The notes under the pieces are model-generated. The model ran no database searches and had not been told where the DNA came from. It saw only the letters and a program-made list of their open reading frames with translations. The translations under genes and the position numbers were made by a program. This document shows positions 6,026-11,914 of a DNA stretch of 14,338 nt, piece after piece (the first letter of the stretch is position 1; each line of letters begins with the position of its first letter). The stretch covers positions 1-14,338 of the forward strand of contig DATHUR010000193.1 of the NCBI GenBank assembly GCA_035462025.1. The letters run 5' to 3'. The stretch is from Egicoccus sp035462025 (GTDB taxonomy: Bacteria > Actinomycetota > Nitriliruptoria > Nitriliruptorales > Nitriliruptoraceae).

Positions 6026-7801
6026 GTGGTCAAGTACATCTTCGTGACCGGCGGCGTCGCCTCCGCACTCGGCAAGGGCATCACGGCCGCTTCGCTCGGG
6101 CGGCTGCTGAAGGCCCGTGGTCTGCGCGTGACGATGCAGAAACTCGACCCCTACATCAACGTCGACCCCGGCACGATGAACCCGTTCGAGCACGGCGAGG
6201 TGTTCGTCACCGACGACGGTGGCGAGACCGACCTCGACCTCGGCCACTACGAACGCTTCATCGACGAGAACCTGCACCGCGGGTCGTCGGTGTCATCCGG
6301 TCAGATCTGGCTGTCGGTGATCAACAAGGAGCGCCGCGGCGACTATCTCGGCAAGACCGTCCAGGTGATCCCGCACATCACCGACGAGATCAAGTCGCGC
6401 ATCCGCGAGGTCGCCGGTGCCGGTGGTGACGTGGTCGACGTCGTGATCACCGAGGTCGGCGGCACCGTGGGCGACATCGAGGGCCTGCCGTTCCTCGAGG
6501 CGATCCGCCAGCTCCGCTACGACGTCGGTCGCGACAACATCTGCTATGTCCACTGCGCCCTCGTGCCCTACATCAAGGCGTCGAACGAACTCAAGACCAA
6601 GCCGGCCCAGCACTCGGTCCGCGAACTGCGTGCCGTCGGTATCCAGCCCGACGTGCTGGTGCTGCGCAGCGACCGCGACCTCGAGGAGGGGCTGCGGCGC
6701 AAGGTCGCACTGCAGTGCGACGTCGAGATCGACGCCGTGATCGCCTCGGTCGACCGCACCTCGCTGTACGAGGTGCCTCTCGGCATGCGCGAAGAGGGGC
6801 TCGACACCGTCGTCGCCAAGCGCCTCGGCCTGCCAGACGTCGTGCCGGACCTCGCCGAATGGGAGGCCCTCGTCCATCGGGTGCAGTCCGCCAGGGACCG
6901 GGTCCGCATCGCCATCGTGGGCAAGTACGTGGAACTGCCCGATGCATACCTGTCGGTCGTCGAGGGCCTGCGTCACGGCGGCATCGCGCACGGGACCGAG
7001 GTCGAGCTCAAGTGGATCGCCAGCGACGACCTCGCGCTCGCCGACCCGCACGCGGCCGCCGAGATCGTGGCACGCGCACTTGCCGATGTCGACGGGGTAC
7101 TCGTTCCCGGTGGGTTCGGGGTGCGGGGCGTCGAGGGCAAGATCGCTGCGATCCGCCATGCCCGCGAACACGGCATACCGTTCCTCGGTCTCTGCCTCGG
7201 CCTGCAGTCCGCGGTGATCGAGTTCGCCCGCAACGTCGTCGGACTGCCGTTCGCGAACTCGTCGGAGTTCGAACCGAACACACCGGATGCGGTCATCGAC
7301 CTGATGCACGACCAGAGGGACGTGACCGACAAGGGCGGGACGATGCGCCTGGGCTCGTACCCGGCCAAGTTGCTGGCCGGGACCCGGACCCGGGCGGCGT
7401 ACGGCGACGAACCGGTGATCTACGAACGCCACCGGCACCGGTTCGAGGTCAACAACCGCTACCGCCAGCGACTCGAGGAAGCCGGCCTGGTCTTCTCGGG
7501 TGTCTCGCCAGACGACCGCCTGGTCGAGTTCATCGAACTGCCCGACCACCCGTGGTTCGTCGCAACCCAGGCCCACCCCGAGCTCAAGTCACGCCCCAAC
7601 CGGCCACACCCGCTCTTCGATGGCTTCGTCGCGGCGGCGTTGCAGCGGCGGCGCGAGACGTCGGGGCGGCTGCCGGTCGAACTCGAGGACGTGGCCGTCG
7701 GTACGCAGGCCGACCAACTCGACGAGCCGACGGCGGGTGAACTCGCCGAGGCCGTGGAGTTCGACCGCGTCGGCAGGCCCTCGGGCGCCGGCCGGGACTG
7801 A
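6026..7801 (+). CDS. pyrG: CTP synthase (glutamine hydrolysing)
   Basis: PyrG aminates UTP to CTP using ATP and glutamine, the last step of de novo CTP synthesis. The 591-residue product begins MVKYIFVTGGVASALGKGIT. The synthetase domain has the P-loop-like GKGITAASLG, KLDPYINVDPGTMNP, HGEVFVTDDGGETDLDLGHYERF and EVGGTVGDIE. The C-terminal class I glutamine amidotransferase has GGFGVRG, LCLGLQ with nucleophile C390, and H517-P-E519. A C-terminal tail of about 45 residues, rich in Glu/Ala, extends beyond the E. coli length (545), which is common in actinobacteria. GTG 6026 is chosen because AGGAGG ends eight bases upstream and the family N terminus starts there. ATG 5981 is in frame without a ribosome-binding site. 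The NUDIX gene follows after 29 bases and is probably in the same operon. Confidence 0.98.
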   Translation: MVKYIFVTGGVASALGKGITAASLGRLLKARGLRVTMQKLDPYINVDPGTMNPFEHGEVFVTDDGGETDLDLGHYERFIDENLHRGSSVSSGQIWLSVINKERRGDYLGKTVQVIPHITDEIKSRIREVAGAGGDVVDVVITEVGGTVGDIEGLPFLEAIRQLRYDVGRDNICYVHCALVPYIKASNELKTKPAQHSVRELRAVGIQPDVLVLRSDRDLEEGLRRKVALQCDVEIDAVIASVDRTSLYEVPLGMREEGLDTVVAKRLGLPDVVPDLAEWEALVHRVQSARDRVRIAIVGKYVELPDAYLSVVEGLRHGGIAHGTEVELKWIASDDLALADPHAAAEIVARALADVDGVLVPGGFGVRGVEGKIAAIRHAREHGIPFLGLCLGLQSAVIEFARNVVGLPFANSSEFEPNTPDAVIDLMHDQRDVTDKGGTMRLGSYPAKLLAGTRTRAAYGDEPVIYERHRHRFEVNNRYRQRLEEAGLVFSGVSPDDRLVEFIELPDHPWFVATQAHPELKSRPNRPHPLFDGFVAAALQRRRETSGRLPVELEDVAVGTQADQLDEPTAGELAEAVEFDRVGRPSGAGRD

Positions 7802-7830
7802 CCGCTTCCGGCGTCCCGACACGAGGAGCG

Positions 7831-8382
7831 ATGGTGGCAGGCTGGTTCGAGACGACCGCGAGCCGAACGGTCTACGAAGGACGGGGGAGGGTGCGCATCG
7901 ACACGGTGCGCATGCCCGGCGGTGACGAAGCCGAGCGCGAGATCGTCGAGATGCCCGACGCGGTCGCGATCGTGCCGGTCACCGAGGACCGCGAGGTGTT
8001 CCTGCTCAAGCAGTACCGCCAGGCGGTCGGCACCTACGTGCTGGAGATCCCGGCCGGGATCATCGACGCCGAGGACGACTCGCCCGCCGCGGCCGGCCGG
8101 CGCGAACTCCGCGAGGAGATCGGACACGACGGTGAACTCGAACCCTTGACCGTCTTCCTCAACTCGGCCGGCTGGAGCACCGAACGGACCCACGTGTTCC
8201 TGGCGCGCTCGCCGCAGCCGGGCGACATCCCCGATGACTTCGTGGTCGAGCACGAAGAGGCCGACATGGAGATCGTGCGTCTGCCGATGGCCGAGGCCGT
8301 GGCACTGGTCGGCTCCGGCGAGATCAGCGACAGCAAGACCGTGATCGGCCTGCTGCTCGCCGACCGCGCGCTCGCCGACTGA
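7831..8382 (+). CDS. NUDIX hydrolase, ADP-ribose pyrophosphatase type
   Basis: The 183-residue product is in the slot of Rv1700, an ADP-ribose pyrophosphatase in M. tuberculosis. It probably cleaves ADP-ribose or a related nucleoside diphosphate derivative to AMP and a phosphosugar. The N-terminal strands (VYEGRGRVRIDTVRMPGG) and VFLLKQYRQAVGTYVLEIPAG are typical of the ADPRase subgroup. The Nudix box runs from G76 to G98 (GIIDAEDDSPAAAGRRELREEIG). R91-E92-L93 and E95-E96 are kept. The first acidic residue appears as Asp instead of Glu, and the loop has one extra residue, as I recall for Rv1700. GAGGAG lies two bases before ATG 7831 and five before GTG 7834, so the start could be either. It is probably co-transcribed with pyrG. 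Confidence 0.92.
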   Translation: MVAGWFETTASRTVYEGRGRVRIDTVRMPGGDEAEREIVEMPDAVAIVPVTEDREVFLLKQYRQAVGTYVLEIPAGIIDAEDDSPAAAGRRELREEIGHDGELEPLTVFLNSAGWSTERTHVFLARSPQPGDIPDDFVVEHEEADMEIVRLPMAEAVALVGSGEISDSKTVIGLLLADRALAD

Positions 8383-8425
8383 CCGCCAGTCGACCGGCCT
8401 CCTGAGTCCGGTCACCCGCCCTCAC

Positions 8426-8431
8426 TACGCT
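8426..8431 (+). promoter_or_regulatory. candidate -10 element (TACGCT) for xerD
   Basis: TACGCT in the NUDIX-xerD gap fits TANNNT and would start a transcript near 8438. The upstream hexamer at a 17-base spacing (TGAGTC) is a weak -35. It suggests that xerD has its own promoter and does not depend only on pyrG read-through. Confidence 0.35.
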
Positions 8432-8505
8432 GACTCGAAACGAGCCGAGCGAACAGGGGCGGGGTGCGGACGGACGGAGCGGCCGATACCGGCGCGCGGA
8501 GTCAC

Positions 8506-9411
8506 ATGGCTGCGCTCACCTCGAGATATATCGACCACCTGCGGGCCGAGCGCGGGCTCGCCAGCAACACCGTCGAGGCCTACCGGCGGGACCTGTCGCG
8601 GTACCGCGACTACCTGCACGGGGTCGGTATCGCCGATCCGCGCGAGGTCGAAGCCGATGATCTCGAGGCATACGTCGGCTGGCTGCGCTCGGCGGGGGAT
8701 CGGGGCGATCATCCCTACGCCGAGTCGACGGTGGCCCGGATGGTCGTCGCCGTCCGTGGCTTCCACCGGTTCCTGGCACGCGAAGGACTCGCCGACGAGG
8801 ACGTCGCAGCCGATGTCGCGACACCGCGAGCCGCCCGAACCCTGCCGAAGGCGCTCTCGATCGAGGATGTCGAACTGTTGCTCGGCGCCCCGGTCGGCGA
8901 TGGGCCACTGGTCCGTCGTGACCGCGCCATCCTCGAACTGCTCTACGGGGCGGGCCTGCGCATCAGCGAGTTGACCGGACTCGACGTCGACGACGTCGAT
9001 CGGGTGGATCGACTCGTCCGCGTCCGGGGCAAGGGGGACAAGGAGCGGATCGTGCCCTACGGGGAACTGGCTGCCGATGCCATCGATGCCTGGCTCGTCC
9101 AGGGGCGACCGGCCATCGCCGGGCGCGTGCCCGCCCTGTTCCTCAACTCGCGTGGCGGACGGCTGACCCGCCAGGGTGCCTGGAAGCTGATCCGCAGCCA
9201 TGCCGAGAAGGTGCGCCTGGGCTCGAAGGTGTCACCTCACACCCTGCGCCACTCGTTCGCGACCCATCTGCTCGACGGGGGAGCCGACGTCCGCGTCGTC
9301 CAGGAACTCCTCGGTCACGCGAGCGTCACCACGACGCAGATCTACACCCTGGTCAGTCGGGCGGCGCTTCGCCAGGTCTATGAGCGCGCACACCCCCGCG
9401 CACAATTGTGA
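8506..9411 (+). CDS. xerD: tyrosine recombinase XerD
   Basis: XerD, with XerC, resolves chromosome dimers at dif. The 301-residue product has the SAM-like core-binding domain at about 5-90 (YIDHLRAERGLASNTVEAYRRDLSRY) and the catalytic domain from about 110. All six catalytic residues are present: R152 (GAGLRISEL), K176 (VRGKGDKERIVP), H245 and R248 (HTLRHSFATHLL), H271 (LLGHASV) and Y280 (TQIYTLV). Their positions nearly match E. coli XerD. ATG 8506 gives the usual N-terminal length, with GGAG four bases upstream. GTG 8464, with AGGGG upstream, would add 14 residues and remains possible. An AT-rich motif, GAGATATATCGAC, is embedded at 8523-8535 using the rare AGA codon and recurs just after the stop. 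Confidence 0.96.
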   Translation: MAALTSRYIDHLRAERGLASNTVEAYRRDLSRYRDYLHGVGIADPREVEADDLEAYVGWLRSAGDRGDHPYAESTVARMVVAVRGFHRFLAREGLADEDVAADVATPRAARTLPKALSIEDVELLLGAPVGDGPLVRRDRAILELLYGAGLRISELTGLDVDDVDRVDRLVRVRGKGDKERIVPYGELAADAIDAWLVQGRPAIAGRVPALFLNSRGGRLTRQGAWKLIRSHAEKVRLGSKVSPHTLRHSFATHLLDGGADVRVVQELLGHASVTTTQIYTLVSRAALRQVYERAHPRAQL

Positions 9412-9426
9412 CGATCTAGCGATCTA

Positions 9427-9439
9427 GAGATATATCGAC
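9427..9439 (+). repeat. 13-bp direct repeat GAGATATATCGAC flanking xerD
   Basis: The identical 13-mer occurs at 8523-8535, inside the xerD N-terminal codons, and here 15 bases after the xerD stop. It is preceded by a short tandem, GATCTAGCGATCTAGA (9414-9421 region onward). Both copies are AT-rich in an otherwise GC-rich window and contain the ATATCGAC core found in the other motif sites. Confidence 0.8.
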
Positions 9440-9440
9440 A

Positions 9441-9470
9441 GTCGGTTCATCGATATATCGATGAACCGAC
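9441..9470. repeat. 30-bp perfect palindrome downstream of xerD
   Basis: The left arm GTCGGTTCATCGATA is the exact reverse complement of the right arm, so the full 30 bp is a perfect palindrome centred on CGATATATCG. As RNA it can form a long hairpin 29 bases after the xerD stop, so it could end transcription, although there is no U-tract. As DNA it resembles a dimeric operator. A diverged copy of its left two thirds is found at 10492-10515, just upstream of the parA promoter, which favours a protein-binding site. Confidence 0.7.
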
Positions 9471-9810
9471 ACAACGGATCGCTCGAGCCGCGCTCCCGAC
9501 GCCGTCGCCCAGCGCGGTTGCGCCGTGCAGACCCTGGCCACGCTGGGGGCCACCCAGAGACTGCCGGCGGACTCGCGTCGTGGCCGGGCGCACAACCGCG
9601 GTGGCCCCCGGACACGGCGGGCGATTGTCGCGGGCACGCCCCGGGGAAGGGTTGCGTGGGCCCCGCGCCGCGCTCCCTCCCCGCCGGGAGAGGTCACCGA
9701 CCTGGCCTGTCGAGCGTCGGGTGCCGGGGGTGAGGTGTCGTGGGAGCGAGGACGGCCGATGGGGTGGCAACAGCTGTCGGCGTGCCATCCGAGCTGGGCT
9801 ACGCACCGAC

Positions 9811-9864
9811 TAGGGGGGCAAGATTCCCTAAGAGTTGCCTAATTGATGGATGAAGTAGGGGGGC
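9811..9864. repeat. TAGGGGGGC direct repeat around an AT-richer patch
   Basis: TAGGGGGGC occurs at 9811-9819 and 9856-9864. The intervening segment is unusually AT-rich for this window (CCCTAAGAGTTGCCTAATTG is part of it). It contains a short GGCAA/TTGCC hairpin (9817-9821 with 9835-9839). A half-site GTGTCGAT follows the second copy. The function is unknown. Confidence 0.55.
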
Positions 9865-9980
9865 GTGTCGATTTGGTCGTCGGAGGTAGCGCTCGAACTG
9901 GCAGACAATGGCAGCGCTGGCCGTGCCCACGGCCATCTCCGGTGCGCCACCCGACGTCCGGCTCCTGCGGATGGGCGCGG

Positions 9981-10039
9981 CGTGCACCGTGATCGCCGTT
10001 GCCGTCTCCGAGCCGCGACACGTCGGGGGACGGTGCACG
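9981..10039. repeat. 10-bp perfect inverted repeat with a 39-base loop
   Basis: CGTGCACCGT (9981-9990) is the exact reverse complement of ACGGTGCACG (10030-10039). A second short inverted repeat lies just upstream: TGGCCGTG (9918-9925) with CACGGCCA (9928-9935). Both are within the gene-free stretch. Confidence 0.7.
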
Positions 10040-10218
10040 ACGCGGCCGAGCAGGCGGCCGGCGGACGCCCCCTGCGTGCGCAACCGCCTCCGCATCCTCG
10101 ACGACTCGATCGCCTCGGGGGGCCTCCCGGCCGGCGGCATCGGTGCGGCGACGCGTGTGCGGTCGCCGGCATCCTTCCTCGCGTGGCGTACGGGGAACCC
10201 GGCCAGGCGTCGCACGAC

Positions 10219-10281
10219 GGATGCGGCCACGCGCGCGAGGCCGCATCCTGTCATGGCGCCGCGTGACCAGCGGCGCCATGA
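10219..10281. repeat. two adjacent perfect hairpins
   Basis: GGATGCGGCC (10219-10228) pairs with GGCCGCATCC (10239-10248) across a 10-base loop. Two bases later TCATGGCGCCGC (10251-10262) pairs with GCGGCGCCATGA (10270-10281) across a seven-base loop. Both stems are perfect. They could be tandem terminators, part of a structured RNA or a protein-binding DNA element. No flanking gene on either strand needs a terminator here. Confidence 0.75.
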
Positions 10282-10499
10282 AGCGACACCGCCGCGGGGG
10301 CCCGAGGCCCGTCGATCCTTTCCTGGCCCGGAGCGGTCGACGCACCGGGACGAGGCCACAGGCCCGGCGGTCCGCGGCTGCACCGGCGGCGCACCGGGAA
10401 GATGGGAGCTCGGCGCCTGGGCTGCGCGACGGCGTGCGGTTCGGCCGCGTCTCGAGCACCCTTTGGGTCGCTGCCGTAGCGGTGGAACCGAGTCGGTTG

Positions 10500-10513
10500 A
10501 TCGATGTGTCGAC
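10500..10513. promoter_or_regulatory. ATCGATGTGTCGAC motif upstream of the parA promoter
   Basis: This near-palindrome fits ATCGAYRTRTCGAY and sits 14 bases before the -35 of parA. With its left flank (from 10492) it matches most of the palindrome at 9441. A partial copy, GACATGTCGAT (10606-10616), lies in the parA leader. Autoregulation by ParA or the RHH partner is a plausible inference. Confidence 0.45.
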
Positions 10514-10527
10514 AAGTCACCTCCGGA

Positions 10528-10556
10528 TTGTCGCGACTGGCCGACCGGGCTAGGGT
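10528..10556 (+). promoter_or_regulatory. parA promoter (TTGTCG, 17 bp, TAGGGT)
   Basis: TTGTCG (10528-10533) and TAGGGT (10551-10556) are spaced by 17 bases, the best promoter match in the window. The start would be near 10563, giving a leader of about 90 bases to GTG 10654, or 46 to ATG 10609. Confidence 0.6.
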
Positions 10557-10653
10557 CCCACGATCCGCCTCATTCTGGGTCGCCGTAGCGCCAAGTCGGG
10601 ATGGGGACATGTCGATAAAGCGCCGCAAGCGGCGGGCGTGGAGGGAGTCACCC

Positions 10654-11532
10654 GTGTCCCGTGAGGTCGTGCCGGACGAGCTGGGCGCCGAGAGCGCAGC
10701 CAACCTTCGTGACTCCCGTGACCGGCTGCGCCCGGGGGGTGGACCCGAGAAGCGACGTCCCGCCCGTGTCATCGCCATGGCCAACCAGAAGGGCGGCGTC
10801 GGCAAGACGACGACGACGATCAACCTCGGTGCCGCGATGGCGGAGTTGGGGGAGCGCGTCCTGCTGGTCGACATGGACCCGCAGGGGTCGCTCGGCGTCG
10901 GTCTGGGGATCGAGCCCCACTCGCGGGAGGCGACCGTCTACAACCTGCTGATGCAGGACGGGACCACGCTCGACGACGCGCTCGTCGAGACCGGCACCGA
11001 GGGCCTGCACCTGCTGCCGGCGAACATCGACCTGGCCGCCGCCGAACTGCTGCTGGTGCAGGAGGTCGCACGGGAGCAGGCGCTCGAGCGCGTGGTCGAT
11101 CGCTTGCGCTACCGCTACGACCACATCCTGATCGACTGCCCGCCGTCGCTGGGGTTGCTCACCATCAACGGCCTCACCGCCGCGGACGCGGTCGTGGTGC
11201 CGCTCGAGTGCGAGTACTTCGCGCTGCGGGGGATGTCGCTGCTCATGCAGACGCTCGAGCGAGTGCGTGATCGGCTCAACCCTCAACTGAAGCTCGAGGG
11301 CATCGTCGCGACGATGTACGACCCGCGGACCCTGCATACCAGGGAAGTTCTGGAACGGGTCCGGGATGCCTTCGGCGACGTGGTCTTCACCACGACCATC
11401 AACAAGACGATCCGGTTCGCCGAGTCCCCGGTCGCCGGCGAACCCATCCTCAGCTATGCGGGTCGGTCACGGGGCGCCACGGCGTACCGCGAGCTCGCCA
11501 AGGAGGTCCTGCAGCGTGAACCGACGAGCTAG
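10654..11532 (+). CDS. parA: ParA/Soj family partition ATPase
   Basis: ParA ATPases bind DNA non-specifically when ATP-bound and move or position cargo with a partner that binds a centromere. The 292-residue product has a charged N-terminal extension (about 1-40). The deviant Walker A is NQKGGVGKTTT (K46, K51), Walker A' is LLVDMDPQGS (D73/D75) and Walker B is ILIDCPPS (D161). The family's late motif NKTIRFAESPVAGEPI is also present. GTG 10654 follows GGAGGGAG by six bases and is preferred. ATG 10609 would add 15 basic residues (SIKRRKRRAW), which could matter for DNA binding, so it is not excluded. The gene overlaps its RHH-like neighbour by 17 bases. In related actinobacteria this ParA type stands next to scpA/scpB, which are absent here. 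No ParB with a KorB/ParB-like domain is visible. Confidence 0.95.
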   Translation: MSREVVPDELGAESAANLRDSRDRLRPGGGPEKRRPARVIAMANQKGGVGKTTTTINLGAAMAELGERVLLVDMDPQGSLGVGLGIEPHSREATVYNLLMQDGTTLDDALVETGTEGLHLLPANIDLAAAELLLVQEVAREQALERVVDRLRYRYDHILIDCPPSLGLLTINGLTAADAVVVPLECEYFALRGMSLLMQTLERVRDRLNPQLKLEGIVATMYDPRTLHTREVLERVRDAFGDVVFTTTINKTIRFAESPVAGEPILSYAGRSRGATAYRELAKEVLQREPTS

Positions 11533-11857
11533 CCTGCCCGGCGCCGACGAGTTGTTCCGGTCAACGGCGGGCCGCGACGAACGACCGAAGCGCGACGAGC
11601 GGCCCCGCCCGGCACGCGCCGTCAGCGCTGCCGAGGAGACGCCCGAGGCGTCCGGTCGTGTGCGCCACGATCAGAAGATCACGGTGTACCTGACGGCCCA
11701 GGAACTGCTCGATCTCGAGCAGGCCCGCCTGCGGCTGCGTGCCGAGTTCGACATCGCCGTGGACCGTGGACGCATCGTGCGCGAGGCCGTGTCCGAGCTG
11801 CTGCAGGACCTGCACGATCGGGGCCCGGACGCCACGATCGTGCGCCGGCTGAGCTGA
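11516..11857 (+). CDS. small protein with a ribbon-helix-helix-like C-terminal domain
   Basis: The 113-residue product starts at GTG 11516 inside the end of parA. AGGAGG lies nine bases upstream, so translation is coupled to parA. Residues 1-45 are charged and probably disordered (DERPKRDERPRPAR). From about residue 50, KITVYLTAQELLDLEQARLR and then VDRGRIVREAVSELLQDL give a beta strand followed by two helices. This is the ribbon-helix-helix (MetJ/Arc/CopG) pattern. Small RHH proteins encoded just after parA act as centromere-binding adaptors in type Ib plasmid partition systems and usually repress their own operon. I infer such a role here. A plain transcriptional regulator is the alternative. 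The family appears in other actinobacteria near parA, but I have no name for it. Confidence 0.8.
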   Translation: MNRRASLPGADELFRSTAGRDERPKRDERPRPARAVSAAEETPEASGRVRHDQKITVYLTAQELLDLEQARLRLRAEFDIAVDRGRIVREAVSELLQDLHDRGPDATIVRRLS

Positions 11858-11878
11858 CCCCTGGTCGTACCCGTCGAC

Positions 11879-11892
11879 ATCGACATGTCGAC
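11879..11892. promoter_or_regulatory. ATCGACATGTCGAC motif between the RHH gene and deoA
   Basis: This near-palindrome matches ATCGAYRTRTCGAY and is preceded by another GTCGAC. A related TATGTCGAC (11914-11922) overlaps the deoA ATG. Its place in the only gap between these genes suggests an operator for deoA or a further site for the RHH protein. Confidence 0.45.
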
Positions 11893-11914
11893 GTCTACTC
11901 ATCGGTAAAGAGCT

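Larger units (their letters stand above)
9412..10527. other. gene-free stretch of about 1.1 kb with many inverted repeats
   Basis: No convincing gene lies here. The open frames on both strands are Arg/Pro/Cys-rich, overlap one another, lack domain signatures and lack good ribosome-binding sites. I looked for tRNA T-loops, tmRNA, RNase P RNA (GAGGAAAG core) and SRP RNA and saw none. The stretch holds a 30-bp palindrome at its left end, an AT-richer patch near 9820-9872, perfect inverted repeats at 9918-9935, 9981-10039 and 10219-10281, and motif sites near parA. In a window where other gaps are below about 150 bases, a gap of this size suggests a structured RNA, a centromere-like or other cis-acting region, or a decayed gene. 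Confidence 0.6.

Noticed and set aside
9441..9470. Palindrome as the chromosomal dif site
   Set aside because: dif is two 11-bp arms around a six-base centre with a conserved TTATGTTAA-like XerD arm. This perfect palindrome does not fit, though it lies next to xerD.
9799..10515. Open frame of 238 codons on the minus strand in the same gap
   Set aside because: It has the same low-complexity composition and no recognisable domain. It overlaps the motif site and hairpins. No support as a gene.
10492..10516. parS site (TGTTTCACGTGAAACA)
   Set aside because: No match to the canonical ParB site here or elsewhere in the window. The motif seen is different.
9412..10527. Possible RNase P RNA, tmRNA, tRNA or SRP RNA in the gene-free stretch
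   Set aside because: The GAGGAAAG core of RNase P RNA, a GTTCGA-type T-loop, a tmRNA tag frame and the SRP GGAA tetraloop region were looked for by eye on both strands and not found. CCTTTCCTGG near 10318 does not fit the RNase P context.
9908..10588. Open frame of 226 codons on the plus strand in the xerD-parA gap
   Set aside because: It is Arg/Pro/Cys-rich, without a domain, without a ribosome-binding site, and runs across the parA promoter. It overlaps equally long frames on both strands, as expected by chance in very GC-rich DNA.
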